64,000 nt of DNA from Streptomyces koelreuteriae (GCF_018604545.1 NZ_CP075896.1:4030001-4094000), one strand, 5' to 3'. Shown: positions 16,775 through 25,671, counted from the stretch's first letter. The notes: generated from the sequence alone by a model not told the origin. Program-made: numbers and translations.

Positions 16775-18868
16775 TCAGACGCCGATGTCGCCGCCGTCCG
16801 CGCGCCACACGGCCACGACCGCCGGACGGACGTACTTCCCGGGCCCGTCGGGCCAGGTGCTGGCGGGCTTCTCCACGGTCGCGCCGTCGATCTCGCCCGG
16901 GTGCTGCACGGCGACGAGCACGCGCCGGTCCTGGATGATCGGGCCGCAGGTCTCGGCGCCCTTCGGCACGGTCAGGAACTGCTTGAGCTCACCGCGCCGC
17001 TCACCCCGGGTCGCCACGCCGAACAGGCCGTCGTGCGAGCCGAGCTGGGCGCCGTCGGTGGACATCCACAGGTTGCCGTAGGGGTCGAAGGCGACGTTGT
17101 CCGGGCAGGAGATCGGGCTGACGCCGTCCTTCGGGAACCCGGCAAAGTAGGTCGCCGGGTCCTCCGGGTCACCGGCGACCAGGAACAGCGACCAGGCGAA
17201 CTTGGTGCTCTCGGGCCGGTTCCAGCGCTCGGTGAGCTCCAGCACGTGACCGTGCTTGTTGGCGTGGCGCGGGTTGGCCTCGTCCGCCTTGGCGTTGGAG
17301 CCGACACCGCGGTTGGTGTTGTTCGTCAGGGCGACGTACACCTTGCCGGTCACCGGGTTGGGCTCGATGTCCTCGGGCCGGTCCATCTTGGTGGCGCCCA
17401 CCTTGTCACCGGCGAGCCGGGTGAAGACGAACACCTCCTCGGCGGTCATCCCGTCCACGTGCGAGACGGCGCCCTTCGCGGTGGCGGTGGCTAGCGGGAT
17501 CCACTGCCCGCTCCCGTCGAACTCCCCGTCCTTCGGGAGCTTGCCCGTGCCGTCGATCTCGATGGCGGGGGAGTCGCCGGTGAGCTTGGCGACGTACAGC
17601 GTCCCCTCGTCGAGCAGCGAGAGGTTGTGCTCGCGCACGGCACGCGAGGACCCGTGGCGCATCCGCTTGCTGCCGACGAACTTGTAGAAGTAGTCGAACC
17701 GCTCGTCGTCACCGGAGTACACGACGGGCCGCCCGTCCCGCGTGAGCCGCACGGTCGCGGCCTCGTGCTTGAACCGCCCGAGCGCGGTGTGCTTGCGGGG
17801 CGTCGACTCCGGGTCGTACGGGTCGAACTCCACGACATACCCGAACCGGTGCACCTCGTTCGGCTCCTGGGCGACGTCGAACCGCTTGTCGAACCGCTCC
17901 CACTTGCGGTCGGTGGCCCCGGTCCCGACGCCGTACCGCTTGTCGGTGTCCCGGCTCGCGTTGCCGAAGTACTGGTTGAAGTTCTCCTCGCCGTGCAGGG
18001 TCGTGCCCCACGGGGTGACACCGCCCGAGCAGTTGTTGAGGGTGCCGAACACCTTGGTGCCGGTCGGGTCGGCGGAGGTCCGCACGAGCTTCGACCCGGC
18101 GACGGGCCCGGTCAGCCGGAACTCGGTGGTGACGGTGACGCGCCGGTTGAGCTGATGCCGGGACACGGGGGTCAGCTTGCCCGTCTTGCGGTCCCCCTCC
18201 ACCACCACGGCGGACAGCCCGTGCGCGGCCCAGGCGATCTCGGCCTGCTCACGGGTGGGATGGGCGGAGTCGTACCCCCGGAACATCAGAATCTCGTCGG
18301 TGTACTCATGATTGGCGACGAGCAGCTGCCTGCCCCGCTCACCCGGCAGCGGCAGCAGGGCGAGAAAGTCGCAGTTGTACCCGAACTGCCCGGCCTGCGC
18401 CTTGGCGGTCTGCTTCTCCGGGTCGAAGGCGGGCGCCCCGCGCAGGATGGGCTCACCCCAGCGGATGACGACGTTCTGCCGGTACCCGTCCGGCACGGTC
18501 ACGGCGTCGGTGGTGTTGGGCGCGACGGGCGCGAAGCGCAGCCCGCGCGCGCCCTTGTGTTTACGCCGGGCGGCGGTGGCGGCGGCGTCGGCTGCGGGGC
18601 CTTGCGCCGGTGCCGCGTTAGCAGGCTGCGCCTGCCCGAAGCCCACGGCCCCCGCCCCCGCGGCGCCCACGGTCACCACGGCCGCGGCCCGCATCATCGA
18701 CCGGCGGCTGAGGGCGCCCGCGATCACATCACCGACGTACTCGTTGGAGCTGGTGTTGGGCACCTCGTGGAAGCAGGCGTCACCACACCGGAAACGACAG
18801 GTCATGGCGGACCGGCCGCCAGGGTGCGAATCGGACGGCGTTCCGATCAACGGCAGCAGCTTTCGCAC
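16775..18868 (-). CDS. phoX: PhoX-family (DUF839) Tat-exported alkaline phosphatase
   Basis: 697 residues from a GTG preceded by AAGGAGAGAG. The N-terminus carries a cysteine-containing segment (CRFRCGDACFHEVPNTS) and a twin-arginine signal (SRRSMMRAAAVVTVG). The PhoX features include RGYDSAHPTREQAEIAWAAHGLSAVVVEG, NNCSGGVTPWGTTLHGEENFNQYFG, DPYDPESTPRKHTALGRF, and CPDNVAFDPYGNLWMSTDG near the end. PhoX enzymes are calcium/iron phosphatases made under phosphate starvation, which fits the PHO box upstream. Confidence 0.9.
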   Translation of the reverse strand: MRKLLPLIGTPSDSHPGGRSAMTCRFRCGDACFHEVPNTSSNEYVGDVIAGALSRRSMMRAAAVVTVGAAGAGAVGFGQAQPANAAPAQGPAADAAATAARRKHKGARGLRFAPVAPNTTDAVTVPDGYRQNVVIRWGEPILRGAPAFDPEKQTAKAQAGQFGYNCDFLALLPLPGERGRQLLVANHEYTDEILMFRGYDSAHPTREQAEIAWAAHGLSAVVVEGDRKTGKLTPVSRHQLNRRVTVTTEFRLTGPVAGSKLVRTSADPTGTKVFGTLNNCSGGVTPWGTTLHGEENFNQYFGNASRDTDKRYGVGTGATDRKWERFDKRFDVAQEPNEVHRFGYVVEFDPYDPESTPRKHTALGRFKHEAATVRLTRDGRPVVYSGDDERFDYFYKFVGSKRMRHGSSRAVREHNLSLLDEGTLYVAKLTGDSPAIEIDGTGKLPKDGEFDGSGQWIPLATATAKGAVSHVDGMTAEEVFVFTRLAGDKVGATKMDRPEDIEPNPVTGKVYVALTNNTNRGVGSNAKADEANPRHANKHGHVLELTERWNRPESTKFAWSLFLVAGDPEDPATYFAGFPKDGVSPISCPDNVAFDPYGNLWMSTDGAQLGSHDGLFGVATRGERRGELKQFLTVPKGAETCGPIIQDRRVLVAVQHPGEIDGATVEKPASTWPDGPGKYVRPAVVAVWRADGGDIGV

Positions 18869-18937
18869 TTTGCTCTCTCCTTGGATGCCCTTGGTGTCAG
18901 CGTGACCGTAGGAGTACATACGTGCGGGAGCCGGGCG

Positions 18938-18959
18938 CCTGGGTGAACTGCGGGTGAAC
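18938..18959 (-). promoter_or_regulatory. PHO box (PhoP binding site) upstream of phoX
   Basis: On the minus strand GTTCACCCGCA is followed directly by GTTCACCCAGG: two 11-bp direct-repeat units beginning GTTCACC, the Streptomyces PhoP core. It lies about 70 bp upstream of the phoX GTG, facing that gene, so phosphate control is very likely. Confidence 0.85.
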
Positions 18960-19146
18960 CTGCGGCATCCGTGCGGCAGTTGCTTCGATTCTGCGGGGCG
19001 ACACCGTCGCGGGCCGGATGTCCCCTTGACAGTCCGGGCCTCGCACACCCGACCCTGCCCAAGATCACACAGGAGGGCCGCTAACCTTACGTGTCCGTCC
19101 TGGCCAGGGATTGACGGCTTCACCTCACGCGAAGGGTTGCGCGCAC

Positions 19147-21186
19147 ATGGGCATTCTCACTCTCTTGCGGAACGCGTTCGGACGGTCACGCAAGTCACGG
19201 ACCGCCGAGGCGGAGGGTGCGGCGCGGCCGACGACGACCCCGGAGGAACCGACGGCAACGCCGTCCCCCGACACCCCGCAGGTCCCCACCCAAGAGCCCC
19301 CCACCGCCTCCGGCGAACGCGCCACCCCCACCCCAACCGTCCCCGAACCCCGCACGTCGTCCCCCGACGAACACGACCTGGTCTCGGCGGCCTTCGACAA
19401 TGTGCCGTCAGTCCCTAGGCCTGCGCGACCGGCGGACGCGGACGCGGAGGCGGACGCGGGGGTTGAGGAGCCGACGGTTGCGGAGAAGGCGGGGGTTGTC
19501 GAGGAACCGGCAGTCGTTGAGAAGCCGGCGGTTGTCGAGGAGCCGACGATCGCAGAGAAGGCTGGGGTCGTCGAGGAGTCGGCGGTTGCGGAGAAGCCCG
19601 CTGCTGTCGAGGAGCCCGCTGCTGTCGAGGAGCCTGCGGCCGTCGAGAAGCCGACGGTCGCCGAGGAGCCGACGGTCGCCGAGAAGGCTGAGGTCGTAGA
19701 GGAACCGACGGTCGCGGAGAAGCCTGCCGCTGTCGAGGAGCCTGCGGTCGCCGAGGAACCGGCGGTCGCTGAGAAGGCCGCGATCGTCGAGGAACCGACG
19801 GTGGCGGAGAAGGCCGCGATCGTCGAGGAGCCCGAGGGCACCGAGAAGCCGGTGGTCGCGGAGGAGCCCGAGGACGCCGGGGAGCCGGTGGCTGCGGAGG
19901 CTGCGGAGAAGGACGCGGTCGTGGAAGAGCCGACCGTCGCCGAGAAGCCGGTGGCCGCGGAGGTCGCAGAGGGCACGGCGGCCACCGAGGAGCCCGCGGT
20001 CGCGGAAGAACCGGCTGCTGCCGACGAGGCGGAAGCCGCAACACCGCCCGCTGCCGAGCCCGAGGCGGCTCCGGAGGAAGCAAAGCCGGAGAAGCCCGAG
20101 TCCCAGGACACGGCCTCGACCGAGGCGGCGCCCCAGACCGAGCCCGAAACCGTCGCGGACACCCAGCCCCCTGCCGAGCCCGAGGCGGTCTCCGACCCGA
20201 AGGCGGAGGCCAAGCCCGAGCCCGCCACAGCCCAGCCGAAGCCGGATGCGGAGCCGAAGGCGGAAGCGCCCGCGCAGCCGAAGCCGGAGCCCGAGCCGGA
20301 AGCGGAGCCGGAGCCGGAAGCGGAGCCCCAGGCGGAAGCGGAAGCCCCCGCACAGCCGAAGGCGCAGCCGGAGGCTGAGGCCAAGGCCGACGCACCCGCA
20401 CCCGCCGACGGCGACTCCGCCCCACAGGGGCCACCCGCACCCGACAACGAAAGCAGCACGGGTGGTGCGGGTGGGAACAACTCGGCCGAAGGCGAAGCCG
20501 AGGCCGAGGGCGACGACACAACCCCCGCCCTCCCCCTCACCCGCGTAAAGTCCGCCGCCCCCGGCCTCACCACCGCCTACAAGGCCGCCACCACCACCCT
20601 CAAGACCCACAACCTCACCGGCACCCGAGCCAAGGTCTACCTCGTCCTCGACCGCTCCGCCTCCATGCGCCCGTACTACAAGGACGGCTCCGCCCAGGCC
20701 CTCGCCGAACAAACCCTCGCCCTCGCCACCCACCTCGACCCCGAGGCCACGGTCCAGGTCGTCTTCTTCTCCACCGAACTCGACGGCACCGGCGAGATCA
20801 CCCTCACCGACCACGAGAACAAGATCGACACCCTGCACGCGGGCCTCGGCCGCATGGGCCGCACCAGCTACCACGCGGCGGTGGAAGCAGTCCTCGCCCA
20901 CCACAGCAAGGAAGCGACCACCACCACCCCCGCCCTGGTGATCTTCCAGACGGACGGCGCCCCCGACGCCAAGACCCCCGCCACGAAGGCCCTCACCGAC
21001 GCCGCGAAGTCCCACCCCACCGTCTTCTTCTCCTTCGTCGCCTTCGGCGACCCGGAGAACAAGGCCTTCGACTACCTCCGCAAGCTCAAGGCTCCCAACA
21101 CGTCCCACTTCCTCGCCGGCGAAACCCCCCGCGAGCTCACGGACAAGGAGCTCTACGAGGGCGTACTGGCGAACTGGCGCCCGTAG
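19147..21186 (+). CDS. TerF-like vWA protein with long acidic hexapeptide-repeat region
   Basis: 679 residues; start ATG preceded by GAAGGG. After a basic N-terminus (MGILTLLRNAFGRSRKSR) comes roughly 430 residues of low complexity: first about 30 imperfect hexamers of the form V/A-V-E-E/K-P/A-x (about residues 100-265), then PEPEAEPxAE-type repeats to about 440. About 495-679 is a vWA domain with MIDAS (VLDRSASM, FQTDGAPDA), closest to the TerF/tellurite-type vWA proteins. No signal peptide is seen, so it is probably cytoplasmic. The role is not known; the repeat region looks like a flexible, highly charged spacer. Confidence 0.82.
   Translation: MGILTLLRNAFGRSRKSRTAEAEGAARPTTTPEEPTATPSPDTPQVPTQEPPTASGERATPTPTVPEPRTSSPDEHDLVSAAFDNVPSVPRPARPADADAEADAGVEEPTVAEKAGVVEEPAVVEKPAVVEEPTIAEKAGVVEESAVAEKPAAVEEPAAVEEPAAVEKPTVAEEPTVAEKAEVVEEPTVAEKPAAVEEPAVAEEPAVAEKAAIVEEPTVAEKAAIVEEPEGTEKPVVAEEPEDAGEPVAAEAAEKDAVVEEPTVAEKPVAAEVAEGTAATEEPAVAEEPAAADEAEAATPPAAEPEAAPEEAKPEKPESQDTASTEAAPQTEPETVADTQPPAEPEAVSDPKAEAKPEPATAQPKPDAEPKAEAPAQPKPEPEPEAEPEPEAEPQAEAEAPAQPKAQPEAEAKADAPAPADGDSAPQGPPAPDNESSTGGAGGNNSAEGEAEAEGDDTTPALPLTRVKSAAPGLTTAYKAATTTLKTHNLTGTRAKVYLVLDRSASMRPYYKDGSAQALAEQTLALATHLDPEATVQVVFFSTELDGTGEITLTDHENKIDTLHAGLGRMGRTSYHAAVEAVLAHHSKEATTTTPALVIFQTDGAPDAKTPATKALTDAAKSHPTVFFSFVAFGDPENKAFDYLRKLKAPNTSHFLAGETPRELTDKELYEGVLANWRP
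19450..19960 (+). repeat. Coding tandem hexapeptide (18-bp) repeats
   Basis: Degenerate 18-bp units, of the type GTC GAG GAG CCG GCG GTC, encode V-E-E-P-A-V / A-E-K-P-x-V hexamers. Neighbouring units differ by synonymous and E/K or P/A changes, so the array is old but probably still able to recombine. It is coding, has no spacer variation, and is not a CRISPR array. Confidence 0.85.
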
Positions 21187-21206
21187 ACCCACACAGCCCC
21201 ACCACA

Positions 21207-21248
21207 CGCCGCCCGCTTCTCACCCCGTAAAAGGGGAGGCGGGCGGCG
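21207..21248 (+). terminator. Terminator after the vWA gene
   Basis: CGCCGCCCGC (21207-21216) pairs with GCGGGCGGCG (21239-21248), with an inner CCCC/GGGG stem. A strong hairpin 20 bp after the stop and before metG, without a clear T-run. Confidence 0.75.
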
Positions 21249-21336
21249 TACCCATGTCAGCTACGATTTCAAGGTTCCGTAGACGACCGAGACCACGAGA
21301 TCGTCACCCCACGTAGCGACTTGGGAGCAGCCCGCG

Positions 21337-23055
21337 ATGGCTCGACACCTCATCACCAGCGCCCTTCCGTACATCAACGGGATCAAGCACCTGGGCAACA
21401 TGGTGGGGTCCATGCTCCCGGCAGACGTCTACTCGCGGTATCTGCGCCAGCGCGGCCACGAGGTCCTGTACATCTGCGCCACGGACGAGCACGGCACCCC
21501 GGCCGAGCTCGCCGCCAAGGAGCAGGGCATCCCCGTGGACGAGTTCTGCACCCAGGCCCACGACCAGCAGAAGGCGATCTACGACGGCTTCAACCTGGCC
21601 TTCGACTACTTCGGCCGCAGCTCCTCCCCGCAGAACCACGAGATCACCCAGGAGATCGCCCGCGAGCTGAAGGCGAACGGCTTCATCGAGGAGCGGGCGA
21701 TCCGCCAGGTCTACTCGATCACCGACGGCCGCTTCCTCCCGGACCGCTACATCATCGGCACCTGCCCCCACTGCGGCTACGACAAGGCCCGCGGCGACCA
21801 GTGCGAGAACTGCACCCGCGTCCTGGACCCGACCGACCTGATCGACGCCCGCTCGGCGATCAGCGGCAGCAGCGAACTGGAGGTGCGCGAGACCAAGCAC
21901 CTCTTCCTCCTCCAGTCCGTACTGGCCGGCGAGGTCGAGGCCTGGGTCGACGAGCGCGCCGACAACTGGCCGGTGCTGGCCTCCTCCATCGCCCGCAAGT
22001 GGCTCACCGAGGGCCTGCACGACCGCGCGATCACGCGTGACCTGGACTGGGGCGTCCCGGTCCCGGCCGACACCTGGCCCGACCTCGCCGCCGAGGGCAA
22101 GGTCTTCTACGTCTGGTTCGACGCCCCGATCGAGTACATCGGCGCGACGAAGGAGTGGGCCGACCAGGACCCGACCGGCAACCGCGACTGGCGCTCGTGG
22201 TGGTGGGAGTCGGACGCGGACGTCCACTACACGCAGTTCATGGGCAAGGACAACGTCCCCTTCCACAGCGTGATGTTCCCCGCGACCCTGCTGGGCACCC
22301 GCGCCCCGTGGAAGAGGGTCGACGTCATCAAGGCCTTCAACTGGCTGAACTACTACGGCGGCAAGTTCTCGACGTCGCAGCGCCGGGGCGTCTTCACCCA
22401 CGACGCCCTCGAGATCCTGCCCGCCGACTACTGGCGCTACTTCATGATGGCGAACGCCCCCGAGTCGGACGACTCGTCGTTCACCTGGGAGCACTTCACG
22501 GCCACGGTCAACAAGGACCTCGCCGACACCCTCGGCAACTTCGTCAACCGCGTCCTGTCCTTCTCCCGCAAGCGCTTCGGCGACGAGGTCCCGGCGGGCG
22601 CCGAGCCGGGCGAGGCGGAGGCGAAGCTGGGCGAGGAGGTCGCCCGCCTGCTCGCGGAGTACGAGTCCCAGATGGAGGCCATCCAGTTCCGCAAGGCCGC
22701 GGCCGCGCTGCGCGCCCTGTGGTCGGCGGGCAACTCCTACCTGGAGGAGAAGGCCCCCTGGCTGGAGATCAAGACCAACCCGGAGGGCGCCGCGCTCACC
22801 CTCCGTACGGCGATGAACCTGATCCACCTCTACGCCGTGGTCTCCGAGCCGTTCATCCCGACCTCGGCGAAGACGATGCGCGAGGCGTTCTCCCTGGAGA
22901 ACGACACCGCGACCTGGGTCACCGAGGACGAGGCGAAGTCCCTCACCTCGATCCCCGCCGGCACCCCCTTCACCATCCCCCCGGTCCTGTTCGCCAAGCT
23001 CACGGACGAGGACCTGGAGTCGTACAAGACCCGCTTCGGCGGCGAAGGCGAGTAG
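21337..23055 (+). CDS. metG: Methionyl-tRNA synthetase
   Basis: 572 residues. Class I signature: HLGN at 18-21 (HIGH equivalent) and KFSTS at 343-347 in the KMSKS position. A zinc knuckle is visible in the connective peptide (CPHCGYDKARGDQCENC), together with YICATDEHGTP and WFDAPIEYIGATKEW. The C-terminal anticodon-binding helices end at residue 572, with no tRNA-binding EMAP-like extension. It charges initiator and elongator tRNA-Met. It stands alone between two terminators. The HLGN/KFSTS combination resembles the archaeal-like MetRS branch rather than the KMSKS type. Confidence 0.96.
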   Translation: MARHLITSALPYINGIKHLGNMVGSMLPADVYSRYLRQRGHEVLYICATDEHGTPAELAAKEQGIPVDEFCTQAHDQQKAIYDGFNLAFDYFGRSSSPQNHEITQEIARELKANGFIEERAIRQVYSITDGRFLPDRYIIGTCPHCGYDKARGDQCENCTRVLDPTDLIDARSAISGSSELEVRETKHLFLLQSVLAGEVEAWVDERADNWPVLASSIARKWLTEGLHDRAITRDLDWGVPVPADTWPDLAAEGKVFYVWFDAPIEYIGATKEWADQDPTGNRDWRSWWWESDADVHYTQFMGKDNVPFHSVMFPATLLGTRAPWKRVDVIKAFNWLNYYGGKFSTSQRRGVFTHDALEILPADYWRYFMMANAPESDDSSFTWEHFTATVNKDLADTLGNFVNRVLSFSRKRFGDEVPAGAEPGEAEAKLGEEVARLLAEYESQMEAIQFRKAAAALRALWSAGNSYLEEKAPWLEIKTNPEGAALTLRTAMNLIHLYAVVSEPFIPTSAKTMREAFSLENDTATWVTEDEAKSLTSIPAGTPFTIPPVLFAKLTDEDLESYKTRFGGEGE

Positions 23056-23089
23056 GTCGGGGCGTAACGGTCGTAACACGCTCGCTACA

Positions 23090-23133
23090 GCGCGGGGCCC
23101 GGGAGAACGAACACCTTCTCCCGGGCCCCGCGC
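23090..23133 (+). terminator. Terminator after metG
   Basis: Perfect 18-bp stem: the arm at 23090-23107 (GCGCGGGGCCCGGGAGAA) pairs with 23116-23133, with an 8-base loop, followed by TTTG. Confidence 0.88.
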
Positions 23134-23203
23134 TTTGCGAAGATCGCACAAAGCACGACCACCCGGCCACACCCGGCCACCGCCACACACCACGGGGGTT
23201 TCC

Positions 23204-23569
23204 ATGGCACTCTTCGGCAACGCGCACACCGTAGACCCGGCCTCGGCCCAGCAGGACTACGCCCGCCTCCTCGGCCACGGCGAACAGGTCCACGCCGCGT
23301 ACCTCCTCATCCGCGACACCATCCTCTTCACCGACCGCCGCCTGATCCTCATCGACAAGCAGGGCATCACCGGCAAGAAGGTCGAATACCACTCGGTCCC
23401 CTACCGCAGCATCACCCACTTCGCGGTGGAAACCGCCGGCACCTTCGACCTCGACGCCGAACTCAAGATCTGGCTCTCCGGCTCCCAGCTCCCCATCCAG
23501 AAAACCTTCACCAAGGGCGTCGACATCTACGAGGTCCAGGCCATCCTGACCCAGTTCGTGGCCCGCTAG
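23204..23569 (+). CDS. Bacterial PH-domain protein
   Basis: 121 residues filled by one bacterial PH domain (bPH type): LLIRDTILFTDRRLILIDKQGITGKKVEYHSVPYRSITHFAVETAG, then DAELKIWLSG and a C-terminal helix VDIYEVQAILTQFVAR. Such proteins assemble into rings and are common in Gram-positives; the function is unknown. Start ATG follows GGGGG. It is monocistronic between the metG terminator and the vapBC pair. Confidence 0.85.
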   Translation: MALFGNAHTVDPASAQQDYARLLGHGEQVHAAYLLIRDTILFTDRRLILIDKQGITGKKVEYHSVPYRSITHFAVETAGTFDLDAELKIWLSGSQLPIQKTFTKGVDIYEVQAILTQFVAR

Positions 23570-23589
23570 CCCGCCTGCCCCGAGGACCC

Positions 23590-23622
23590 GCTTGATATAT
23601 TGGCCAGAGACATATATCAAGC
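23590..23622. promoter_or_regulatory. Perfect inverted repeat, vapBC autoregulatory operator
   Basis: GCTTGATATAT (23590-23600) and ATATATCAAGC (23612-23622) are perfect 11-bp arms with an 11-bp spacer, 20 bp upstream of the antitoxin start. It is strikingly AT-rich in this genome and is the expected VapB/VapBC autorepression site. Confidence 0.8.
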
Positions 23623-23641
23623 AGGTCTCGCGGGAGGTCGC

Positions 23642-23860
23642 ATGTCCAGGACGCTGGTCGACATCGACGACGACATGCTGGCCTTCGCCCAGCAGCAGCT
23701 CGGAACCAAGACGAAGCGGGACACCATCAACCGCGCGCTGACGATAGCGGCGGCGATCAGCGCGGACGACCGGGCCCGGGCACTGCGCTGGCTCCAGGAG
23801 AACGCGGACGCGTTCCTCGACTTCGATGTCCTCGAAGAACGGGAGCGCTCGGGGTCGTGA
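23642..23860 (+). CDS. vapB: VapB-type antitoxin
   Basis: 72 residues: MSRTLVDIDDDMLAFAQQQLGTKTKRDTINRALTIAAA is a ribbon-helix-helix-like DNA-binding N-terminus of the VapB (Rv-type) kind, followed by a toxin-contact tail (ALRWLQENADAFLDFDVLEE). The ATG is preceded by GGGAGG. The stop overlaps the toxin start by 4 nt (GTGA), as usual for this pair, and a perfect dyad lies upstream. Confidence 0.9.
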   Translation: MSRTLVDIDDDMLAFAQQQLGTKTKRDTINRALTIAAAISADDRARALRWLQENADAFLDFDVLEERERSGS

Positions 23861-24267
23861 CCTACCTCGCTGACACCTCCGCCGTCTGGCGGCTGCTGCG
23901 CCGCCAGATCGGCGACCCTTGGCCCGACCGCGTGGCGCGGGGCCTCGTCGCCATCTGCCCACCGGTCGAGGCCGAGCTGATGCCCGGTCTTCGAACAGAC
24001 CGCGACTACGAGCCGTTCTTCACCATGCTCGGCCAGACCTTCGCCTGGGTTCCCGCCCTCGACGACCCGTGGCCGAAGATCATCGCGGTACAGAGAGACC
24101 TGGTGAGCATCGGGCATCACCGCGGGCCTTCCCCCATCGACATCCTGATCGCGCTCACCGCCGAACACCACCGCCTCACCGTGCTCCACATGGACGACGA
24201 CTTCGCCGCCATCGCGAAGGTCCGGCCCGACCTGTCGATGGTCCGGGCACAGCCGCAGACGGACTGA
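23857..24267 (+). CDS. vapC: VapC-type PIN-domain toxin (ribonuclease)
   Basis: 136 residues from GTG. The PIN acidic residues are in place: Asp in YLADTSAVWRLL, Glu in PPVEAELMPGL, Asp in SPIDILIALTAEHH and Asp in HMDDDFAAIAKV. VapC toxins cleave tRNA or rRNA in a Mg-dependent manner and are neutralised by VapB. Overlapping coupling with the antitoxin gene supports a functional pair. Confidence 0.92.
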   Translation: MTYLADTSAVWRLLRRQIGDPWPDRVARGLVAICPPVEAELMPGLRTDRDYEPFFTMLGQTFAWVPALDDPWPKIIAVQRDLVSIGHHRGPSPIDILIALTAEHHRLTVLHMDDDFAAIAKVRPDLSMVRAQPQTD

Positions 24268-24281
24268 CCCCGGATCAAGAA

Positions 24282-24312
24282 GGCGCCCGGGGTTACCCAC
24301 ACCCCGGGCGCC
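24282..24312. terminator. Bidirectional terminator between vapC and the MFS gene
   Basis: GGCGCCCGGGGT (24282-24293) pairs perfectly with ACCCCGGGCGCC (24301-24312) across a 7-base loop, between two convergent genes. Confidence 0.85.
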
Positions 24313-24327
24313 TCCGTGTCTCGGTGG

Positions 24328-25671
24328 TCAGCTCACAGCCGCCTCGCCCTTGACCCCTGTACGACCCCCGGAGCCCACCTGCGGCCCCCGGTTCGTGTGC
24401 CGTACGAACGCCACGCCCAGCACCGCCAGGATCGACGCCGCGGAGAGGGTGTAGAGGCCGCCGTTCGTGCTGCCCGTCGTGTCCTTCAGGTAGCCGAACA
24501 ACGTCGGGGACACGAAGCCGCCCAGGTTGCCGATGGAGTTGACCAGGGCCAGGCCCGGTGCGGCGATCTTGAGGTCGAGGCCCGACTGGGCCATCGGCCA
24601 GAACAGGGTGGCCGCGCACTTGCCGCCGACCGCGGCCAGCGTGAGGGCGATGAGGCCGAACCAGGGGGAGCCGAGGGTGGCGAGGAAGGTGCCGATGGCG
24701 GAGAGGACCAGGGCGATCGCCAGGTAGGGGCGGCGGTCCGGGGCGCGGTCGGTGAAGTGGCTCATCGTGTACATCGCGATGACGGCACAGACCCAGGGGA
24801 TCGCCGACAGCAGGCCGATCTGGAAGGGCGACAGTCCGCCGATCTCCTCCACCAGGCTCGGCAGCCAGAAGGTGATCGCGTACCCGGTGAGGGCCATCGC
24901 GAAGAAGACCGAGGTCAGGACAGCGACCTGTGGGTGGAAGATCAGCTTCCAGCGGGACACCGAGGGTGCCCGGTCGCGCGACTCCTTGTCCCGGGCCACC
25001 GCCTCGCTCAGCGCGTCCTTCTCCTCCTGCGTGAGCCACTTGGCGTCCTGGATCCGGGAGACGAGGAAGAACCCGGCGATGAAGCCGACCAGGATGGAGA
25101 AGGCGCCCTCCAGGGCGAACATCCAGCGCCAGCCGGCGATGCCGCCCGCGCCGTGCAGCTCCAGCAGCGCGCCGGTGATCGGGCCCGTCACGATGTACGC
25201 CGTCGCCGAGCCGCCCAGGAAGATCGCACTGGCCCGGCCCCGGCTGGAGTCCGGCAGCCACTGGGTGAAGTACAGGAGCACACCGGGGAAGAATCCGGCC
25301 TCCGCGACACCGAGCAGGAAGCGCAGCGAGTAGAACATCCACACGTTGTGGATGAAGCACATCGCCACGATCACCGCGCCCCAGGTGATCATGATCCGGG
25401 TCAGCCAGACCCGGGCCCCGAGCCGCTCCAGGAGCATGTTGCTCGGCACCTCGAACAAGGCGTACCCGATGAAGAACAGGCCCGCTCCGAGGCCGTAGGC
25501 GGTGGCGCTGACTCCGACGTCGGCCCGCAGTTCGTTCTGGACGAAGCCCACGTTCGTCCGGTCCATCTGGTTGACCAGCAGCATCAGGACCAGGATCGGC
25601 AGCATGCGGCGCAGGAACTTGCTCACCGCTCGCTGCTCGGCCTCGGGTATGGCGGTCGCGGCTTCTGACAT
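24328..25671 (-). CDS. MFS transporter, anion:cation symporter-like
   Basis: 447 residues with 12 predicted helices. VNQMDRTNVGF in helix 1, LFEVPSNMLLERLGARVW in loop 2-3, and GVAEAGFFPGVLLYFTQWLPDSSRGRASA are typical of the ACS (phthalate/glucarate/tartrate) MFS family, which imports organic anions. The ATG is preceded by GAGGGAGA. The substrate cannot be set from context. The 5' region carries CACATACGTGA and TACATGTATGTGA, two opposed similar sequences that might be an operator. Confidence 0.85.
   Translation of the reverse strand: MSEAATAIPEAEQRAVSKFLRRMLPILVLMLLVNQMDRTNVGFVQNELRADVGVSATAYGLGAGLFFIGYALFEVPSNMLLERLGARVWLTRIMITWGAVIVAMCFIHNVWMFYSLRFLLGVAEAGFFPGVLLYFTQWLPDSSRGRASAIFLGGSATAYIVTGPITGALLELHGAGGIAGWRWMFALEGAFSILVGFIAGFFLVSRIQDAKWLTQEEKDALSEAVARDKESRDRAPSVSRWKLIFHPQVAVLTSVFFAMALTGYAITFWLPSLVEEIGGLSPFQIGLLSAIPWVCAVIAMYTMSHFTDRAPDRRPYLAIALVLSAIGTFLATLGSPWFGLIALTLAAVGGKCAATLFWPMAQSGLDLKIAAPGLALVNSIGNLGGFVSPTLFGYLKDTTGSTNGGLYTLSAASILAVLGVAFVRHTNRGPQVGSGGRTGVKGEAAVS

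Noticed and set aside
19450..19960. Regular repeat array as CRISPR
   Set aside because: Units are 18 bp, in frame, without spacers, and encode a continuous protein.
21249..21336. T-box or other riboswitch upstream of metG
   Set aside because: No T-box sequence or specifier hairpin seen; actinobacterial T-boxes are mostly found before ileS.
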